64,000 bases of DNA, from positions 806,001-870,000 of the forward strand of contig NZ_JAJBZG010000005.1 in the NCBI RefSeq assembly GCF_020552705.1, given 5' to 3'. Below are positions 43,230 to 51,620 of this stretch, piece by piece (positions within the stretch are counted from its first letter, which is position 1; each line of letters begins with the position of its first letter). The notes under the pieces were generated by a model. That model saw only the letters and a list, made by a program, of their open reading frames with translations, was not told the origin of the DNA and did no database searches. The stretch is from Christiangramia sediminis. Its GTDB lineage: Bacteria > Bacteroidota > Bacteroidia > Flavobacteriales > Flavobacteriaceae. Made by a program: the position numbers and the translations under genes.

Positions 43230-44825
43230 ATGAGCAGAATTGAACATAATATGTCGCTAACCGGAGACGCTCCAAAAGCGATCAATGCACAACAAAAGAT
43301 CGCGACCTTTTTAGGAATTTCCGGACTTTTTATTTTACTGCTGGCTTCTTTTAATATTAATTTTCCAAACAAAAGCCTTTGGTTAAGTATATCACTCATC
43401 TCCATTTTCGCAGGAATCGTTTGGTTTGCCAGGGCTTCTTACTCAGATAAACATCCCGGAATTAAAAATGACGGGGTTTGGTTCAAATCCATGACCAGCA
43501 GAGGTTATCTAGCCTGGCTCGCTGGTATTGCGCTTACTGGATTCTATGTTATACTTTATTTCTATCCGGAATATATAGGTTTAAGGGCTGAAGGTGCCAA
43601 CACAGGTTTAATTGCCCTCTTTGATCCCTTGAGTAAGTTGTTAAGTGGAAATCCCGCCAGTCAATGGTTCGTGTATGGCACCCTTTATACCATTGCGATC
43701 CTGGCCTTTGGAGTAAAGTTCCTCTGGAAATATCGCCATAATCGCTATGAGAAGATCAGGACATTTTCGGTGATGTTCTTTCAAACCGCTTTTGCTTTCC
43801 TTATTCCTGAATTTATGGCTCGTTTAAATGGGAAAGGCTTTTCACTTCCATATTATGATCTGAAAAATATATGGCCACTTAATTATTACAATTTTGAACA
43901 ATATCGTGTCGATGATTTTATTTCTTCCGGCACAATTGGGATTGCGTTATTGCTCTTCGGTATTGCTTCAATTTTTATAATTACCCCTATTTTAACTTAT
44001 AAATATGGTAAACGCTGGTATTGCAGCTGGGTTTGTGGTTGTGGCGGATTGGCAGAAACTGCCGGAGATCCTTACCGGCATTTATCTGACAAGAGTCAGT
44101 TTGCCTGGAAAGTGGAAAGATGGGTGGTGCATAGCGTATTGGTTTTCGTAGTCTTGATGACCACCGCGGTGATCTATTCTTATTTAGGTGAAGATGCTTC
44201 CAAATACTGGTTGACCAGGGATGTTTTTCTTATTGGAGTTGGGGTGTTTCTAAGCTTACTTTTTGCCGGGATCTGGTATTTTAAAAGAGAAGAGCTTGAA
44301 AAAGATGCCAGGTATGGCGCCATTGGTTATTTGGTGATTACCCTGTCTTTGATCGGGTTTCATTATATGAGTGGTAGTAATCTTTTCCTTTTTAATGCTG
44401 AAACTTTGCGTGCTTCATATGGATTTTTGATCGGAGCTATATTTAGTGGAGTAATAGGAACTGGTTTTTATCCCATTTTCGGAAATAGAGTTTGGTGTAG
44501 ATTTGGCTGCCCAATGGCGGCCATTCTTGGAATGCAGCAAAGATTGTTCTCTAAATTCAGAATTACCACTAATGGCGGACAATGTATTTCCTGCGGAAAT
44601 TGTTCTACCTATTGTGAAATGGGAATCGATGTAAGAGCCTATGCTCAGAAAGGTCAGAACATCGTTAGATCAAGTTGTGTGGGCTGCGGAATTTGTTCAG
44701 CAGTTTGCCCAAGAGGAGTTTTAAAACTCGAAAATGGATCGCAAAAGAACAGGATAGATTCTGAAGATGCTATTCTGGGCGATAATGTAGATCTTCTGGA
44801 CCTGATCAACCAAAAGAGCAAATAA
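43230..44825 (+). CDS. Membrane polyferredoxin (NapH/NosR/FixG-like), 4Fe-4S
   Basis: 531-residue inner membrane protein with about eight to nine helices. Two membrane-facing CxxxC motifs are present (RWYCSWVCGCGG and VWCRFGCPMAA), followed by two 4Fe-4S sites in the soluble tail (CISCGNCSTYCEMG and CVGCGICSAVCPRG). This is the plan of NapH/NosR/RdxA electron carriers. It is paired with the upstream flavoprotein (two-base gap). It may feed electrons across the membrane to a periplasmic or lipid-modifying enzyme; the acceptor is not evident. Confidence 0.88.
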   Translation: MSRIEHNMSLTGDAPKAINAQQKIATFLGISGLFILLLASFNINFPNKSLWLSISLISIFAGIVWFARASYSDKHPGIKNDGVWFKSMTSRGYLAWLAGIALTGFYVILYFYPEYIGLRAEGANTGLIALFDPLSKLLSGNPASQWFVYGTLYTIAILAFGVKFLWKYRHNRYEKIRTFSVMFFQTAFAFLIPEFMARLNGKGFSLPYYDLKNIWPLNYYNFEQYRVDDFISSGTIGIALLLFGIASIFIITPILTYKYGKRWYCSWVCGCGGLAETAGDPYRHLSDKSQFAWKVERWVVHSVLVFVVLMTTAVIYSYLGEDASKYWLTRDVFLIGVGVFLSLLFAGIWYFKREELEKDARYGAIGYLVITLSLIGFHYMSGSNLFLFNAETLRASYGFLIGAIFSGVIGTGFYPIFGNRVWCRFGCPMAAILGMQQRLFSKFRITTNGGQCISCGNCSTYCEMGIDVRAYAQKGQNIVRSSCVGCGICSAVCPRGVLKLENGSQKNRIDSEDAILGDNVDLLDLINQKSK

Positions 44826-44874
44826 ATTGTAAGGAAATAGCTTATTTTCGCACTTCCTATTTAAATTCTGAATT

Positions 44875-45579
44875 TTGCATACCCCAGTGCCACCTGTGAT
44901 CAAGGTAATTATTCCTGCATTTAATGAAGCCGATTCGATTTCTCATGTGATCGGTGATATTCCAGATTTTGTGGGTGAGGTGATCGTGGTAAGCAATAAT
45001 TCAACCGATGATACGGAGCAAAATGCCAAAAATGCCGGTGCTACGGTGCTTTCTGAAACCCAAAAAGGATATGGTTATGCCTGCTTAAAGGGCATGGACT
45101 ATATCGCTAAACAGGATCAAAAACCTGATATTATTGTATTTCTTGATGGAGATTATTCAGATTATCCTGAAGAGATGCCTAAGATCCTGGATCCAATTAT
45201 AAAAGAAAATAAAGATTTTGTAGTTGGAGCAAGAGTTAGTAAGTGGAGAGAAAAAGGTTCCATGACCTTTCCGCAGAGATTCGGAAACAAACTGGCCACT
45301 ACATTGATGAAATTACTCTTCAATTCCAGGTATACAGATCTGGGTCCTTTTAGAGCTATTAAGTATGAAAAATTACTACAGCTGGAAATGCAGGACAAAA
45401 CTTATGGCTGGACGGTTGAAATGCAGTTAAAGGCTTTACGACAAAACTTAAGTTATGCTGAGGTGCCGGTACATTACAAAAACAGGATTGGCGTGTCAAA
45501 AGTTTCAGGAACAATCAAAGGTGCTATCTTTGCAGGCGTGAAGATTCTTGGTTGGATTTTTAAATATAGTTTTAAATGA
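44875..45579 (+). CDS. Family-2 glycosyltransferase, dolichyl/polyprenyl-phosphate sugar synthase-like
   Basis: About 234 residues, GT-A fold: VIIPAFNEADSISHVI, VIVVSNNSTDDTEQNA, IVFLDGDYSDYPEE (metal-binding acidic motif) and GWTVEMQLKALRQ. This resembles DPM1-type enzymes that make polyprenyl-phosphate mannose or glucose. The start is uncertain: TTG 44875, or GTG codons 44887/44896. It overlaps the next glycosyltransferase by four bases (ATGA). Confidence 0.82.
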   Translation: MHTPVPPVIKVIIPAFNEADSISHVIGDIPDFVGEVIVVSNNSTDDTEQNAKNAGATVLSETQKGYGYACLKGMDYIAKQDQKPDIIVFLDGDYSDYPEEMPKILDPIIKENKDFVVGARVSKWREKGSMTFPQRFGNKLATTLMKLLFNSRYTDLGPFRAIKYEKLLQLEMQDKTYGWTVEMQLKALRQNLSYAEVPVHYKNRIGVSKVSGTIKGAIFAGVKILGWIFKYSFK

Positions 45580-47042
45580 TAGATTTAGCGGTAATCATAC
45601 TTTATACTCTAGCCTTACTCGTTATATTCATTTACAGCCTTTCCCAGCTACATTTACTGATCAATTATTTAAGGGCGACCAAAAATACTGACGATGCGGA
45701 AAAATTTGATTTTTCGATTCATCAGTTGCCCTTTGTTACTATTCAGCTTCCACTTTACAATGAATATTACGTGGTGGAAAGACTCCTGAAAAATATAGGA
45801 AAGATCAACTATCCAAAAGACAAACTGGAAATACAGGTGCTGGATGATTCTACAGATCATTCAGTTGAAAAAACGTCAGAGATTATCAGGGAGCTTCAAA
45901 ACTCGGGACTTGATATCCAGCATATAAGAAGAGAAAATAGAACCGGGTTTAAAGCCGGAGCTTTAAAAGAAGGTTTGAAAATAGCCAAAGGTGAATTTGT
46001 AGCTGTTTTCGATTCAGATTTTGTTCCCGGGAAGAACTGGTTAATGCAAACGCTGCCTTATTTCAAGAATCCGAAAATAGGAGTGGTACAAACCCGCTGG
46101 GGTCATCTTAACCGTAACTATTCACTACTTACCAAAATTCAGGCATTTGCACTTGATTTTCATTTTATCCTGGAACAGACCGGAAGGAATTTCGGTCGGA
46201 ATTTTATCAATTTCAATGGGACAGCAGGGATCTGGCGAAAAGAATGTATCCTCGATGCCGGGAACTGGAGTGGAGATACGTTAACTGAAGATCTTGACCT
46301 TAGTTATCGGGCCCAGATGAAAAACTGGGAATTCAAATATCTGGAGAATGTGGAAACTCCCGCTGAACTACCAGTTGTAATAAGCGCTGCAAGGAGTCAG
46401 CAGTTTCGATGGAATAAGGGAGCGGCGGAGAATTTCAGAAAGAATTACGGAAAACTATTTAGAGACAGGTCAGTTTCATTTAGTACAAAATTCCATGGTT
46501 TTTTTCATTTGTTGAATTCCAGTATGTTTTTGATCGTACTCTTACTGGCAGTGCTAAGTGTTCCTGTTTTATATATTAAAAATAATAATCCGGCATTTTC
46601 ATGGTATTTTAATGTGCTTGCTGGTTTTGCAATAAGTACCTTGATCTTCTTTGCCTGTTATTATGTGGCTTATGCGAAGATCCACGGGAAAGGAATTAAA
46701 AGCTTTTTCAAATTTGTAGGAATGTTCATCACTTTCTTTTCTATTGCGATGGGTTTTTCAGTTCATAATACTCTCGCCGTATTAGAAGGTCATTTTGGAA
46801 AGAAATCTGAATTTATCAGGACGCCAAAATTTAATATTAGTTCGATCAAGGATTCCTGGAAAGGGAATAGTTACTTGACCAATCGTTTTTCAAAAAATGT
46901 GATCATTGAAGGGCTTTTGTTCCTTTATTTTGGTTTTGCCATCTGGAGTGCTTTCCAACTAAATGATTTCGGTCTGTTAATCTTTCATTTAATGCTGTTC
47001 ACGGGATTCGGCTTTGTTTTCTTTAAAAGTCTGAGAGCATAA
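45576..47042 (+). CDS. Membrane family-2 glycosyltransferase, cellulose synthase-like
   Basis: 488-residue processive-type transferase. One N-terminal helix is followed by a cytosolic GT-A domain with the D,D,D,QxxRW signature: LDDSTDHSVEKT, VFDSDFVPGKNW, TEDLDLSYRAQM and QQFRWNKGAAENF. At least four C-terminal helices follow. The plan is that of CESA/CslA and hyaluronan-type synthases that polymerise and extrude a glycan. No PilZ or BcsB partner is seen. Translationally coupled to the upstream DPM1-like gene. Confidence 0.87.
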   Translation: MIDLAVIILYTLALLVIFIYSLSQLHLLINYLRATKNTDDAEKFDFSIHQLPFVTIQLPLYNEYYVVERLLKNIGKINYPKDKLEIQVLDDSTDHSVEKTSEIIRELQNSGLDIQHIRRENRTGFKAGALKEGLKIAKGEFVAVFDSDFVPGKNWLMQTLPYFKNPKIGVVQTRWGHLNRNYSLLTKIQAFALDFHFILEQTGRNFGRNFINFNGTAGIWRKECILDAGNWSGDTLTEDLDLSYRAQMKNWEFKYLENVETPAELPVVISAARSQQFRWNKGAAENFRKNYGKLFRDRSVSFSTKFHGFFHLLNSSMFLIVLLLAVLSVPVLYIKNNNPAFSWYFNVLAGFAISTLIFFACYYVAYAKIHGKGIKSFFKFVGMFITFFSIAMGFSVHNTLAVLEGHFGKKSEFIRTPKFNISSIKDSWKGNSYLTNRFSKNVIIEGLLFLYFGFAIWSAFQLNDFGLLIFHLMLFTGFGFVFFKSLRA

Positions 47043-47078
47043 ATTTTTTTACTTTAGCGGAAAGCCTATTGCTCTTAA

Positions 47079-48437
47079 ATGGATATAAAACTGTTTAAAC
47101 TTTATAAGATTCCAATTTTGCTGGCACTTTCATGTGCCCTTTTTTATTTCTCTTTTGGATATGGATTGGAACGCACAGACTTTTTTAGACTCATCACTTT
47201 ATATGGAGCTGTTTGCTTTCTGAGTTTTAAACTGATCCAGCTGCTTAAAACAGATCTGCGCTTTCTTATTGCCCTGGCTATAATATTTCGGATGATCTTT
47301 TTATTAGCCTTGCCTAATCTTTCCCAGGATTACTTCAGGTTTATCTGGGATGGACGCTTAATAGCCGAGGGCTGGAATCCCTATCAGTATATTCCAAATG
47401 AGCTTATTGAAATTCAAAATTTCAGTATTTCTCAGTCTAGAGAATTGATTGCGGGAATGGGAAGGTTAAGTGCGAGACACTATTCAAATTATCCTCCATT
47501 GAACCAGTTGATATTTGCCATTTCCGGCTGGATTTCTTCTTCGAGTATTTTAGGATCGGTGGTTATTTTGAGATTAGTAATAATTCTGGCCGATATCGGG
47601 ACACTGATTTTTGGTAGAAAGTTACTCAAGTCGATGGACTTACCTGAGTACCAGATATTCTGGTATATCCTTAATCCTTTTGTGATCATAGAAATGACCG
47701 GAAATCTCCATTTTGAATCGGTGATGGTATTCTTTCTAGTTCTTTCTATTTATTTATTACATAAAGGGAAGTGGTTTTGGAGTTCGGTTTTGCTTGGATT
47801 ATCTGTTTCTATAAAACTATTACCACTGATTTTTCTACCCTTGCTATTCAGGTATTTCAATGGCGCCAAAGAGAAATTGAACTTCTGGAAACTCTTGTTT
47901 TATTACTTTCTGTGTATTTCTACGGTACTGGTGTCATTTCTTCCATTTCATTCTGCGGAAGTGGTTTCGAATTTCTTTAGTAGTGTAGGTTTATGGTTCG
48001 GGAAATTTGAATTCAATGCCAGTATTTATTATATCATAAGGTGGGTAGGATTTCAGGTAAAGGGATATAATATCATTGAAACCGTAGGTAAGGTTCTTCC
48101 AGTTATTACAGTTTTAATTATTCTGGGATTAAGCTTCTTTAGGAAATATCAAAATACAAAACAGCTATTAATCAATATGCTTTTTGCGATCACAGCATAT
48201 TTGCTGCTTTCCACGACGGTTCATCCATGGTATCTGGCAATTCCGTTATTTTTAAGCGTGTTTACAGAGTTGAAGTATGTAATTGTGTGGAGCGTTCTGG
48301 TTATGCTCACTTATTACGCTTATTCCAATCCTGAGTACCAGGAGAGTTTGTGGCTGGTGGCATTGGAATATATTGCGGTCCTCAGCTTTATGATAGTTGA
48401 ATTGAAAACCAGAAATGAAGCTCAAATTACTTCCTAA
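47079..48437 (+). CDS. GT-C family polyprenyl-phosphate-sugar-dependent membrane glycosyltransferase
   Basis: 452-residue protein with about 11-12 transmembrane helices. The loop after helix 3, DYFRFIWDGRLIAEGWNPYQYIPNE, has the acidic/Trp character of GT-C mannosyltransferases, and the WYILNPFVIIEMTGN and STTVHPWYLAIPLF segments fit the same class. Such enzymes use a lipid-linked sugar on the outer membrane face; the DPM1-like gene two positions upstream would supply it. Acceptor unknown. Its end overlaps the convergent LAB_N gene by four bases. Confidence 0.78.
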   Translation: MDIKLFKLYKIPILLALSCALFYFSFGYGLERTDFFRLITLYGAVCFLSFKLIQLLKTDLRFLIALAIIFRMIFLLALPNLSQDYFRFIWDGRLIAEGWNPYQYIPNELIEIQNFSISQSRELIAGMGRLSARHYSNYPPLNQLIFAISGWISSSSILGSVVILRLVIILADIGTLIFGRKLLKSMDLPEYQIFWYILNPFVIIEMTGNLHFESVMVFFLVLSIYLLHKGKWFWSSVLLGLSVSIKLLPLIFLPLLFRYFNGAKEKLNFWKLLFYYFLCISTVLVSFLPFHSAEVVSNFFSSVGLWFGKFEFNASIYYIIRWVGFQVKGYNIIETVGKVLPVITVLIILGLSFFRKYQNTKQLLINMLFAITAYLLLSTTVHPWYLAIPLFLSVFTELKYVIVWSVLVMLTYYAYSNPEYQESLWLVALEYIAVLSFMIVELKTRNEAQITS

Positions 48438-49081
48438 GATTTTATTTTTTCACCTACCTGAGCATCTGAATTTTTTAAAAGATACATATCCCTCATATAA
48501 ATAATTGCGCCAAAGAAATGCGCTGCGATTAGAACAGGGTCCTGCCTGAATATTCCGTAGGTGAAGAGCAGGGAAGAACCTATAAGACTCAAAATCCAGA
48601 ACCCCATAGGTAGCGAGGATTCCTGAGTCTGTTCAGAATGATACCATTGATAGAAAAATCTTGAGGTATAAATTATCTGGGCTAAAATTCCCAAAGCAAT
48701 CAGCCATCCTGAGATGTTTTCAGAAGTAAATAGATCAGACCATTTTAAGGTTCCGAAGAAGATGATATACGCGGTTATTCCAATGGGGAAAGCAATGATC
48801 AAAATTTTAAAAAGGAGATTTCTTTTGTGCCACTCATCCATTAGGCTGAGGTTACGCCAGTAAATACCATAGATCAAAAACTGTCCGAGCATAATTGCCA
48901 GGTCTTCACGCAGATATCCATAGGTAAAAAGCAGGATGGAAGCGAGCAAACTGAGTTTCCAGAAAAGTACCGGTGTTTCAACTTTTTTAGATTTTTCAGA
49001 AAGGAACCATTGCGAGATGAGCCTGGCCGAAAATAATAATTGAGCTAAAAATCCAATAGCAAAAATTGGCCAGTTCTCCAT
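48434..49081 (-). CDS. Membrane protein with two tandem LAB_N (lipid A biosynthesis N-terminal) domains
   Basis: 215-residue protein built of two similar halves. Half one (about 1-80) has FLAQLLFSARLISQWFLSEK and LLFTYGYLREDLAIMLGQFLIYGIYWRN. Half two (about 128-207) has ILAQIIYTSRFFYQWYHSEQ and LLFTYGIFRQDPVLIAAHFFGAIIYMRD. Each is a three-helix LAB_N domain, the part found before LpxB in some bacteria. A middle helix links them. The repeat suggests a two-fold pseudo-symmetric small lipid or lipid-sugar carrier. It shares one base with the upstream lipoprotein gene. It converges on the GT-C gene. Confidence 0.82.
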   Translation of the reverse strand: MENWPIFAIGFLAQLLFSARLISQWFLSEKSKKVETPVLFWKLSLLASILLFTYGYLREDLAIMLGQFLIYGIYWRNLSLMDEWHKRNLLFKILIIAFPIGITAYIIFFGTLKWSDLFTSENISGWLIALGILAQIIYTSRFFYQWYHSEQTQESSLPMGFWILSLIGSSLLFTYGIFRQDPVLIAAHFFGAIIYMRDMYLLKNSDAQVGEKIKS

Positions 49082-49653
49082 TAGTTGATGTTATCGATTC
49101 GTTTTAAAATTTTTTTCAAACTTTTTTTAAGCATGGTATTGGCATCTACCGCAAATGAAAAATCCATGGAATCATCCCGGTCATTTAAAAAAGCTCTTAC
49201 GTTTGTATAGAAAATGGTTCCCGGATTATTAAGATCGAAAATTTCTAATGCTACGAAGGTTTCATTTTTCGCTGAAGGATCAAGATTTCCAATTTGCATG
49301 GACCCGATATTATCATTTTTCACATTTGCATTCACATTGATAAGGTAATCAAATTCGCCGGTAGACTTAGCAATCTGACCTATCAATTCGGTATCAGGGT
49401 TTTCTGGAATTTTCGTGGGGAATATTGAAATAGGAGCATTTTCTGCCAGGACGGTATTGGTAGGCAATTTATCAAGCAGCATATCCTGAAATTCTATTCT
49501 CACCGCTTCTGGAGCATTTATATAATTCACTAAATATTCTCCTTCTATAGCATTAAAATTATTAGATGAATTTCCTGAAAATGTATAACTCGGAGTATGG
49601 CAGGAGCTGAGAGAAAGCAAAATTACAATAGATAGCAGTAGTAATCTTTTCAT
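49081..49653 (-). CDS. Predicted lipoprotein, unknown function
   Basis: 190 residues; signal MKRLLLLSIVILLSL with lipobox SSC (about Cys18). The mature part is about 170 residues with alternating strands and a C-terminal amphipathic helix (MLKKSLKKILKRIDNIN). It contains DYLINVNANVKNDN and FVALEIFDLNNPGTIFYTN, reminiscent of periplasmic lipoproteins of LptE/DUF-type envelope systems, but I recognise no family. Coupled to the LAB_N gene by a one-base stop/start overlap, so the two probably work together at the envelope. Confidence 0.7.
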   Translation of the reverse strand: MKRLLLLSIVILLSLSSCHTPSYTFSGNSSNNFNAIEGEYLVNYINAPEAVRIEFQDMLLDKLPTNTVLAENAPISIFPTKIPENPDTELIGQIAKSTGEFDYLINVNANVKNDNIGSMQIGNLDPSAKNETFVALEIFDLNNPGTIFYTNVRAFLNDRDDSMDFSFAVDANTMLKKSLKKILKRIDNIN

Positions 49654-49669
49654 AAAGGGGGTAATAAAA

Positions 49670-49712
49670 AAAGCTGTTCAATATTAATCATTTGAAAATA
49701 CTGAACAGCTTT
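49670..49712 (-). terminator. Terminator after the polyamine operon
   Basis: Perfect 11-bp stem AAAGCTGTTCA (49670-49680) and TGAACAGCTTT (49702-49712) with a 21-base loop. On the minus strand it runs into T residues (49664-49672). It lies 23 bases past the stop of the deoxyhypusine synthase-like gene. Confidence 0.75.
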
Positions 49713-49735
49713 AACTTAAGGTAATTATTTGTTAA

Positions 49736-50707
49736 TTACATATCCAGCAGATATGCAAAAACAAGGGGGGCAACTATGGTTGCGTCACTTTCAATAATAT
49801 GCTTGGGAGTATTAATATCTAATTTACCCCAGGTGATCTTTTCGTTAGGAACTGCTCCCGAATATGAGCCATAACTGGTAGTTGAATCTGAAATCTGGCA
49901 GAAGTAACTCCAGAAAGGAGTGTCTGTTCTTTCCATGTCCTGATACAACATTGGTACCACGCAAATTGGGAAATCACCGGCAATACCTCCACCAATCTGG
50001 AAGAATCCAATTCCATCCTTAGAATTTTCAGTATACCAGTCGGCAAGGAACGTCATGTATTCAATTCCAGACTTCATCGTACTGGCTTTCAATTCACCTT
50101 TCATTACATAAGAGGCGAAAATATTTCCAAGTGTAGAATCTTCCCATCCAGGAACCACCATGGGTAGGTTCTTTTCGGCTGCCGCATACATCCATGAATC
50201 CTTTAGGTCTATCTCGTAATGCTCTTCCATCACTCCGCTTAATAAAAGCTTATGCAGGAATTCATGCGGGAAATAACGTTCTCCTTTGTCTTCAGCATCT
50301 TTCCAGATCTTGAAAATATGCTCCTGAATTCTTCTAAAAGCTTCTTCTTCGGGAATACAGGTATCGGTTACCCGGTTCAGTCCTTTTTCCAATAGGTCCC
50401 ATTCATCCTGCGGAGTAAGATCGCGGTAATTAGGAACTCTTTTATAATGTGAGTGTGCTACGAGGTTCATCACATCTTCTTCCAGGTTTGCCCCGGTACA
50501 GGAGATGATATGGACTTTATCCTGACGGATCATTTCAGCAAATATCTTCCCGATCTCTGCAGTACTCATCGCACCGGCGAGGGAGACCAGCATTTTAGAT
50601 CCGTTCTCTAATTGTTTTTCATAATCTTTTGCAGCATCAACAAGTGCAGCTGCATTAAAATGTAAATAATACTTTTCAATAAATTGTGATATCTGTCCTT
50701 TACTCAT
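49736..50707 (-). CDS. Deoxyhypusine synthase-like protein lacking the catalytic lysine
   Basis: 323-residue NAD-dependent polyamine enzyme family member (deoxyhypusine or homospermidine synthase-like). Recognisable parts: SLAGAMSTAEIGKIFAEM, ISCTGANLEEDVMNLVAHS, the VVPGWEDSTLGN segment and the C-terminal WGKLDINT...ESDATIVAPLVF. In eukaryotic enzymes the catalytic lysine lies in GGGVVKHH; here that stretch reads GGGIAGDFP (from residue 239), so Gly244 stands in its place. It overlaps agmatinase by eight bases as the third gene of speA-speB-dhs. Bacteria lack eIF5A, so the acceptor is not hypusine; the product could be a polyamine or something else. Confidence 0.85.
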   Translation of the reverse strand: MSKGQISQFIEKYYLHFNAAALVDAAKDYEKQLENGSKMLVSLAGAMSTAEIGKIFAEMIRQDKVHIISCTGANLEEDVMNLVAHSHYKRVPNYRDLTPQDEWDLLEKGLNRVTDTCIPEEEAFRRIQEHIFKIWKDAEDKGERYFPHEFLHKLLLSGVMEEHYEIDLKDSWMYAAAEKNLPMVVPGWEDSTLGNIFASYVMKGELKASTMKSGIEYMTFLADWYTENSKDGIGFFQIGGGIAGDFPICVVPMLYQDMERTDTPFWSYFCQISDSTTSYGSYSGAVPNEKITWGKLDINTPKHIIESDATIVAPLVFAYLLDM

Positions 50708-51575
50708 CTTCGTCTTCTTCGTTGAAATTTTGGTATTTGAATTTGTAGCTCAACATTTTGTAATAAAGTTTTGCCGCCAGGAAATCTGATGATTTCTCAT
50801 TTTTATCCGGGCAAAGTTCTACAATGTCAAATCCTACTACATTTTTCTTCTTGAACATCATTTTCAGGAATTCCAGGGTCTCATACCAGAACAATCCTCC
50901 CGGTTCCGGAGTTCCTGTAGAAGGCATAATGCTTGGATCAAAAGCATCAAGATCTATCGTAATAAATACGTTGGGCGTCATTTGTCCAATAGCATCATCC
51001 TGCCAGTCTTCGTATAGGTCATGAGCAAAATATACCTGATTTTCGTCCATATGATCGTTTTCTGAAACATCCATAGAACGAATTCCTATCTGTATCAGGT
51101 TGGTAGTTTTACTGGCTTCATGTAAAGCACATGCATGATTACAACTAGAGCCTTCATATTCCGGTCTAAGATCGGCATGGGCATCTAATTGTACAACAGT
51201 AAGATCTTCAAAAGACTCGTTAAAGGCTTTGATGCTACCAATAGAGATCGAATGTTCGCCCCCAAATAAAGTGACGAACTTGTCCTGTTTAATGTAGTTC
51301 TTGGTAGTTTTATAAACTGCTTCCACCATTTTTTCCGGAGAAGAATCTTCGGTAACAGGAGGTGCCAGGTAAATACCTTGTCTATACACCTCGCTTCGGG
51401 TCTCAATATCGAACAGCTCCATATTTTCGGAGGCATTCAAAAATGCATCAGGGCCTCTATCGGCACCTTTTTGCCAGGTACTGGTCCCATCATAGGGAAC
51501 AGGAATCAATACCACCTTTGCTTCGTCTATACGAGCGTATTTATCGGGTATCCCGGCATAATTCTTTTTGCTCAT
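50700..51575 (-). CDS. speB: Agmatinase SpeB (ureohydrolase family)
   Basis: 291-residue Mn-dependent ureohydrolase: GGEHSIS (His ligand), VVQLDAHADLRPEYEG and ITIDLDAFDPSIMPSTGTPEPGG contain all the metal ligands of the arginase/agmatinase fold. With arginine decarboxylase directly upstream (45-base gap), agmatine to putrescine plus urea is the natural reaction. No urease is in the window. The 3' end overlaps the deoxyhypusine synthase-like gene by eight bases. Confidence 0.92.
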   Translation of the reverse strand: MSKKNYAGIPDKYARIDEAKVVLIPVPYDGTSTWQKGADRGPDAFLNASENMELFDIETRSEVYRQGIYLAPPVTEDSSPEKMVEAVYKTTKNYIKQDKFVTLFGGEHSISIGSIKAFNESFEDLTVVQLDAHADLRPEYEGSSCNHACALHEASKTTNLIQIGIRSMDVSENDHMDENQVYFAHDLYEDWQDDAIGQMTPNVFITIDLDAFDPSIMPSTGTPEPGGLFWYETLEFLKMMFKKKNVVGFDIVELCPDKNEKSSDFLAAKLYYKMLSYKFKYQNFNEEDEDE

Positions 51576-51620
51576 GGCTTATTAAATTGATTAGTTAGTT
51601 GATTTTTAAAGTTATAAAAA

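Noticed and set aside
49736-50707. True deoxyhypusine synthase
   Set aside because: Bacteria lack eIF5A and the catalytic lysine is missing, so hypusine formation is very unlikely.
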